This document shows, piece after piece, positions 23,390-26,507 of a stretch of 26,507 nucleotides of DNA. How positions within the stretch are numbered: the stretch's first letter is position 1; each line of letters starts with the position of its first letter. Made by a program: the position numbers and the translations under genes. The DNA is taken from positions 1-26,507 of the forward strand of contig CAYYMX010000011.1 in assembly GCA_964473045.1 (NCBI GenBank). Reading direction: 5' to 3'. The DNA is from CAYYMX01 sp964473045. GTDB taxonomy: Bacteria > Pseudomonadota > Alphaproteobacteria > Methylaequorales > Methylaequoraceae. The notes under the pieces were generated by a model that was given only the letters and a program-made list of their open reading frames with translations, did no database searches and was not told the DNA's origin.

Positions 23390-24538
23390 ATGGCTGAAGA
23401 TAAAGATGAAAGTCAGGAAAAAAGTCAGGAACCCACATCGAGAAGGTTGGAAAAGGCAAGGGAAGATGGAAAAGTTGTATCATCTAAAGAAATGTATGTT
23501 TTTACAATACTCACCGCAGGAGTTATATTAATGTATGCAACCCCACACTTTATGCCTGGTTTTTTAAAAATGTCTTCATTCTTTTTTAATTTTGGACCCG
23601 AACTTATTTATGGAAAATCTCCTTTAGACTCTATTAAAATAGCAATAAACTTTGTGATTAAAATAATTATCGTTTTTTCATTCCCTTTAATAGTAGTATG
23701 TATATTGACTCAATTTATGGTTGGTGGAATCAATTTTTCATTAAAATCTATACACTGGAAATTTTCAAAAATGAATCCATTAACTGGATTAAAAAGAATG
23801 TTTTCTACCAAAGGTTTAGTAGAACTTGGAAAAGCACTTTTAAAAGTTTTTCTATTAGGAACAATTTCTTTTTTTATTTTAAAATACTATCTTCCAGATA
23901 TTACACATCTAACTACAGCAAATTTATTTTCATCAGTTAATAGGGTATCTTCTTTTTTTCCAAATTTAGTTATAGGACTTCTTTTTGCACTTGCATTAAT
24001 AGGTGCAATTGATTTTGCTTGGCAAAAGTACGACTATATAAAGTCGCTAAAAATGTCCCACCAAGATATTAAAGACGAGTATAAAGAAACAGATGGTCAG
24101 CCCGAAGTTAAACAAAAAATCAAAAAACTACAAATGCAAGCTGCATCAAAAGCAAGAAAAGAAACTTCATCAGTTGAAAATCTTTCTGAAGCCACTGCAA
24201 TTATCACAAACCCAACTCATTTTGCAGTAGCATTAAAGTATGAAGTTGGAGAATCTAAAGTTCCAATTATTATTGCAAAGGGTAAAGGAAAAAATGCAGA
24301 AGCTATAATTTCCAAGGGCAAGAAACTAAATATTGGGGATATGCAGAGTCCAAGATTAGCAAGAGCCCTATATTTTACATGCGAAATTGGTGATGAAATT
24401 ATTAGTAAGTTGTATAATGCTGTTGCCATTGCTTTGGCCTATATTTATAAGGTTGATAATGGAGAAGAAATTGAAAAACCTGACATAGAAATACCGGAGG
24501 AATATGTGTTTGATGAAAATGGGAAGAAAGATGTTTAG
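23390..24538 (+). CDS. flhB: Flagellar export switch protein FlhB
   Basis: FlhB controls which proteins the flagellar export gate accepts. The 382-residue protein has a charged cytoplasmic start (EKSQEPTSRRLEKAREDGKV, the usual FlhB opening), four membrane helices, and a cytoplasmic domain with the self-cleaving motif NPTH (residues 274-277) inside AIITNPTHFAVALKY. The intact motif implies normal autocleavage and FliK-triggered switching. It begins at the base after the fliR stop. The 3' end overlaps a small membrane protein gene. Confidence 0.96.
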   Translation: MAEDKDESQEKSQEPTSRRLEKAREDGKVVSSKEMYVFTILTAGVILMYATPHFMPGFLKMSSFFFNFGPELIYGKSPLDSIKIAINFVIKIIIVFSFPLIVVCILTQFMVGGINFSLKSIHWKFSKMNPLTGLKRMFSTKGLVELGKALLKVFLLGTISFFILKYYLPDITHLTTANLFSSVNRVSSFFPNLVIGLLFALALIGAIDFAWQKYDYIKSLKMSHQDIKDEYKETDGQPEVKQKIKKLQMQAASKARKETSSVENLSEATAIITNPTHFAVALKYEVGESKVPIIIAKGKGKNAEAIISKGKKLNIGDMQSPRLARALYFTCEIGDEIISKLYNAVAIALAYIYKVDNGEEIEKPDIEIPEEYVFDENGKKDV

Positions 24539-24743
24539 CAAACAAATTGGACAGTTAATTGTTACATTTGCGTTTTTTTATAGCACACTAGCTTGCCACT
24601 TAAAGGCAATGGAATTATTTGAAAAAAATGAAAACTTCTTAGCGATCTTTCTCTGGTTCTGTGCATTTACTTCTTTAATGGGTGGGTTACGGTTCCAAAT
24701 AGCAAAAATAGTATATAAACTCAAAGGAAAAAAAAATGACTGA
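24531..24743 (+). CDS. Small two-helix membrane protein downstream of flhB, unknown function
   Basis: I do not recognise this roughly 70-residue protein. It has two hydrophobic helices (QLIVTFAFFYSTLACHL and FLAIFLWFCAFTSLMGGL) joined by a short acidic loop and ends with a basic tail, so both ends probably face the cytoplasm. In-frame ATGs occur at 24504, 24513, 24519 and 24531. The last is chosen because the earlier ones add only residues from the flhB 3' end, but GGAGG at 24496-24500 could serve the first two. It overlaps flhB and the next gene by eight bases each, so it is probably made with the export gate proteins. Confidence 0.65.
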   Translation: MFSKQIGQLIVTFAFFYSTLACHLKAMELFEKNENFLAIFLWFCAFTSLMGGLRFQIAKIVYKLKGKKND

Positions 24744-24936
24744 AACAAAATGTAGTGATTGCAACCACTACTATATTACTTATAAAGCAAAATTTCCTTA
24801 TGGTTGCAAAGCATTTGGCATTATTTCAAAAAATATCCCTTACTTTGAAATAAGAAAAGTTTCTGGCATAGATTGTGCACTATTTTCAAAAAAGAAAAAA
24901 AATGCTAATATTAAAACTAGAGGTAGACTTGCATGA
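24736..24936 (+). CDS. Four-cysteine mini-protein, conserved family of unknown function
   Basis: This 66-residue protein begins with CSDCNHYYITY and continues KFPYGCKAFG and SGIDCALF. Cysteines C6, C9, C24 and C47 (and perhaps H11) probably hold a zinc or iron-sulfur centre. I recall a widespread family of about 60 residues with the pattern CxxC-HyyvT-FPygCkafGf-SgxxC; members are sometimes annotated, doubtfully, as uracil-DNA glycosylase fragments. The function is unknown. An AAAGGA ribosome binding site precedes the ATG; the gene overlaps its upstream neighbour by eight bases and the next one in an ATGA. The basic tail after C47 (KKKKNANIKTRGR) may bind nucleic acid or phospholipid. Confidence 0.78.
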   Translation: MTETKCSDCNHYYITYKAKFPYGCKAFGIISKNIPYFEIRKVSGIDCALFSKKKKNANIKTRGRLA

Positions 24937-25658
24937 ATGAAAAAATAAACGCAATGCAAGAAAGTATAAAAATTGCATTAGATGCTGCAGATGCTGCAAC
25001 GGATGTAACATCTGAGTATAAAAGAATTAAGAATGAATATATAAAAGCGGAGCAAAAAGTGAAAGAAATACACAAATACACAACAATTGTTTTTTCAAGT
25101 TCTATTGCTACAGCAATTATAGCAATAATTTTAACCGGATTACTTTATTTCAAGTCATTATCAGAACTAGAAGATATGACTAGCACCAGTAGAGAAGCAC
25201 TGGTTGTTTTTGCAGAAAATGTCGAAAAGGTTAATCTAGCAGTAGAAAATATGAACTCAAGCCTTGAAAATCATAATGCCTTAGTTAATGCAAGTGCTGA
25301 AATTAAAGAAAAGCTTCAGTTGTTATCTGATGCAATAACTTCAAATGACAAAAAACTAATGGTGAATCTGTCAAAAGAAATTGCAAACCTTTCCAATGGT
25401 CTATCTAAATCAATAAAAGAAGAATCAGCTAGACTAGGAAAGTCGATTGCTGAATCAGGTGTAGTTACTTCTGCAAAAGTTAACAAGGAACTTGATAAAA
25501 TGATTAAAGAAAGCAAAAAAAATCAAAGCTCAAAAATCTTAAAGGAACTTTCAAATAGTACTTCAAGTCTTAATGCGGCTTTAGAAGCAATCTCTAGCCA
25601 AAACAAATTACTAGTAAGAGAAATCGCTGACCAAAAGGAAAGCATTACATTCCCTTAA
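24933..25658 (+). CDS. Membrane-anchored coiled-coil protein, unknown function
   Basis: I do not recognise this 241-residue protein. Residues 1-48 are a charged, Ala-rich helix on the cytoplasmic side; residues 50-73 form one transmembrane helix; residues 75-235 are a long helical region rich in Ala, Ser, Glu, Lys and Asn, with heptad-like spacing that suggests a periplasmic or cytoplasmic coiled coil. It recalls the helical rods of methyl-accepting proteins but has no HAMP or signalling hairpin. It is in an ATGA overlap with the four-cysteine gene and four bases ahead of the last gene, in the run following flhB. Confidence 0.7.
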   Translation: MNEKINAMQESIKIALDAADAATDVTSEYKRIKNEYIKAEQKVKEIHKYTTIVFSSSIATAIIAIILTGLLYFKSLSELEDMTSTSREALVVFAENVEKVNLAVENMNSSLENHNALVNASAEIKEKLQLLSDAITSNDKKLMVNLSKEIANLSNGLSKSIKEESARLGKSIAESGVVTSAKVNKELDKMIKESKKNQSSKILKELSNSTSSLNAALEAISSQNKLLVREIADQKESITFP

Positions 25659-25662
25659 TGAA

Positions 25663-26484
25663 ATGTCAGAAGAAAAAAAAGAAAAAAGTAATAACTTTCT
25701 TTCAAAAATTAAAACAATTCGAAGAAGAAGTTATGCATCAAATTTACTACTAAAGGTTGATGACATAATTGTAGCGCTTAACAACCAATTATATACATTC
25801 GGTGATAAGAAGCTGACCGAAGAACTCAAGGAACTAAAGAAATCTGGAGAAAAATCTATACTTACAATCCTTAGAGGAGAAACATTTATAGACTTGATTA
25901 TTGAGGGAAGTCTTGGATGTAAATTTATAACAACAAACCTTGAAGAAACAGAATCTATAAAAAAGAAATTTGCCTCAAAAGAAAATTTTGACATAGATCA
26001 ACTTAACACATATATAGCCATGAGGGACGCTTACAGAAAATACGATGTTTATGAAGAGACAAATTCACTTTTAGCTGGTTTGTTCCCTCCTCTTTGGTTA
26101 GCCTACGCAGAAAAATGGTGGGTTTTAGGATTATTTGCAGCCCTTACCGCCACATTATTGATTGTAAACCCTATTCTTTTAGTTTTAGGATGGTTGTTAA
26201 CATCGATATATTGCTACAAAGCTCAACAAAATCTTCTATATAGTTTTTCTATGCTTGAGGGAAAAGTTTTTACATTAAAACTAGCAGCAAAATCAATTGA
26301 TCATGCTCAATTAACTATTAGAAGTCTTGACGCAAAATCACGATTTAAATATACAAAACTAGAAAACCCAGTTGAAGAGGACGAAAAAGAGAAAGAAAAA
26401 GAGAAAGAAGTCAAAAATAAAACCAAGGAAGATAATTCAGCTACAGAAAATATAGTTGATGAAAAAAAAGAAGCTGTAGTGTAG
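25663..26484 (+). CDS. PDZ-like plus hydrophobic-hairpin protein, unknown function
   Basis: The 273-residue protein has no family I can name with certainty. Residues 25-90 read like a PDZ fold (LLLKVDDIIVALNNQ, then ILTILRGETFIDLIIEG). Residues 118-195 contain AYRKYDVYEETNSLLAGLFPPLWLAY followed by two membrane helices (about 150-168 and 170-186), similar in style to DUF2628-type inner-membrane segments in which FPPLWLxY precedes the helices. The C-terminal 40 residues are a run of alternating E and K. A PDZ domain before membrane helices would lie on the cytoplasmic face here, as no signal peptide is present. It is four bases after the coiled-coil gene and closes the flagellar run. Confidence 0.7.
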   Translation: MSEEKKEKSNNFLSKIKTIRRRSYASNLLLKVDDIIVALNNQLYTFGDKKLTEELKELKKSGEKSILTILRGETFIDLIIEGSLGCKFITTNLEETESIKKKFASKENFDIDQLNTYIAMRDAYRKYDVYEETNSLLAGLFPPLWLAYAEKWWVLGLFAALTATLLIVNPILLVLGWLLTSIYCYKAQQNLLYSFSMLEGKVFTLKLAAKSIDHAQLTIRSLDAKSRFKYTKLENPVEEDEKEKEKEKEVKNKTKEDNSATENIVDEKKEAVV

Positions 26485-26487
26485 ATT

Positions 26488-26507
26488 AAATTATAAATTT
26501 ATAATTT
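26488..26507. terminator. Perfect AT palindrome after the last gene, possible terminator
   Basis: The last 20 bases of the window form a perfect palindrome of A and T only, three bases after the stop of the final gene. It could fold into an 8-bp stem with an AATT loop. Without G or C the stem is weak, and the window ends before any T run can be judged. Confidence 0.3.

Noticed and set aside
1..26507. CRISPR arrays, tRNA or rRNA genes, insertion sequences or prophage
   Set aside because: No spaced direct repeats, cloverleaf-like or rRNA-like stretches, transposase or integrase motifs were seen; the gene content is ordinary housekeeping and flagellar.

Overview
The window looks like a piece of a small, strongly AT-rich (roughly 30% GC by eye) alphaproteobacterial genome, probably free-living and aquatic. 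The pointers are a yfgM-like/bamB/der operon, the small proteins DUF2794 and DUF1289 that are typical of Alphaproteobacteria, and a FlbD-type regulator beside a fliEFGHIJ cluster. Genes are packed very tightly: start and stop codons overlap, convergent genes share stop codons, and almost no room is left for terminators. A run of 36 Ns inside fliK shows that this is a scaffolded assembly.

Left part (1-8353). purF enters from the left edge without its N-terminus and is followed by a short-chain dehydrogenase-like gene that lacks the family's catalytic tyrosine. Reading left from 6873 is a five-gene operon: a TPR membrane protein, lipoprotein bamB, GTPase der, then a cytochrome c and a flavocytochrome c sulfide dehydrogenase flavoprotein (fccAB type). 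A DUF2794 gene diverges from it. Next, also leftward, is a coupled trio: marC-like membrane protein, a 54-aa DUF1289 protein, and a small secreted protein. marC and the rightward tRNA hydroxylase gene trhO start face to face on a shared ATGCAT.

Regulators (9259-11669). Two divergent sigma-54 activator genes flank a 185-base A-tract-rich spacer. The leftward one resembles the C-terminal two thirds of FleQ/FlrA (AAA+ plus Fis-type HTH, no N-terminal domain). The rightward one resembles FlbD (degenerate receiver plus AAA+, no HTH). Their domains are complementary. The spacer holds an inverted repeat, GTCA-N6-TGAC, about 100 bases upstream of a good -24/-12 promoter.

Flagellar block (11684-24538). 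This carries the MS ring, C ring, export ATPase and export gate in the order fliE F G H I J / K L M N / O P Q R flhB. Sigma-54 type -24/-12 sites with exact GG-N10-GC spacing lie ahead of the flbD-like gene, fliK and fliO, and divide the block into three transcription units. This suggests a hierarchy of FleQ-like protein, sigma-54 promoters, then flagellar structural operons.

Tail (24531-26484). Four small or unfamiliar genes follow flhB with overlaps or tiny gaps: a membrane protein, a four-cysteine mini-protein, a membrane-anchored coiled-coil protein, and a PDZ-like/hydrophobic-hairpin protein. They are probably co-transcribed with the export gate and are the best place here to look for undescribed flagellar or envelope functions.
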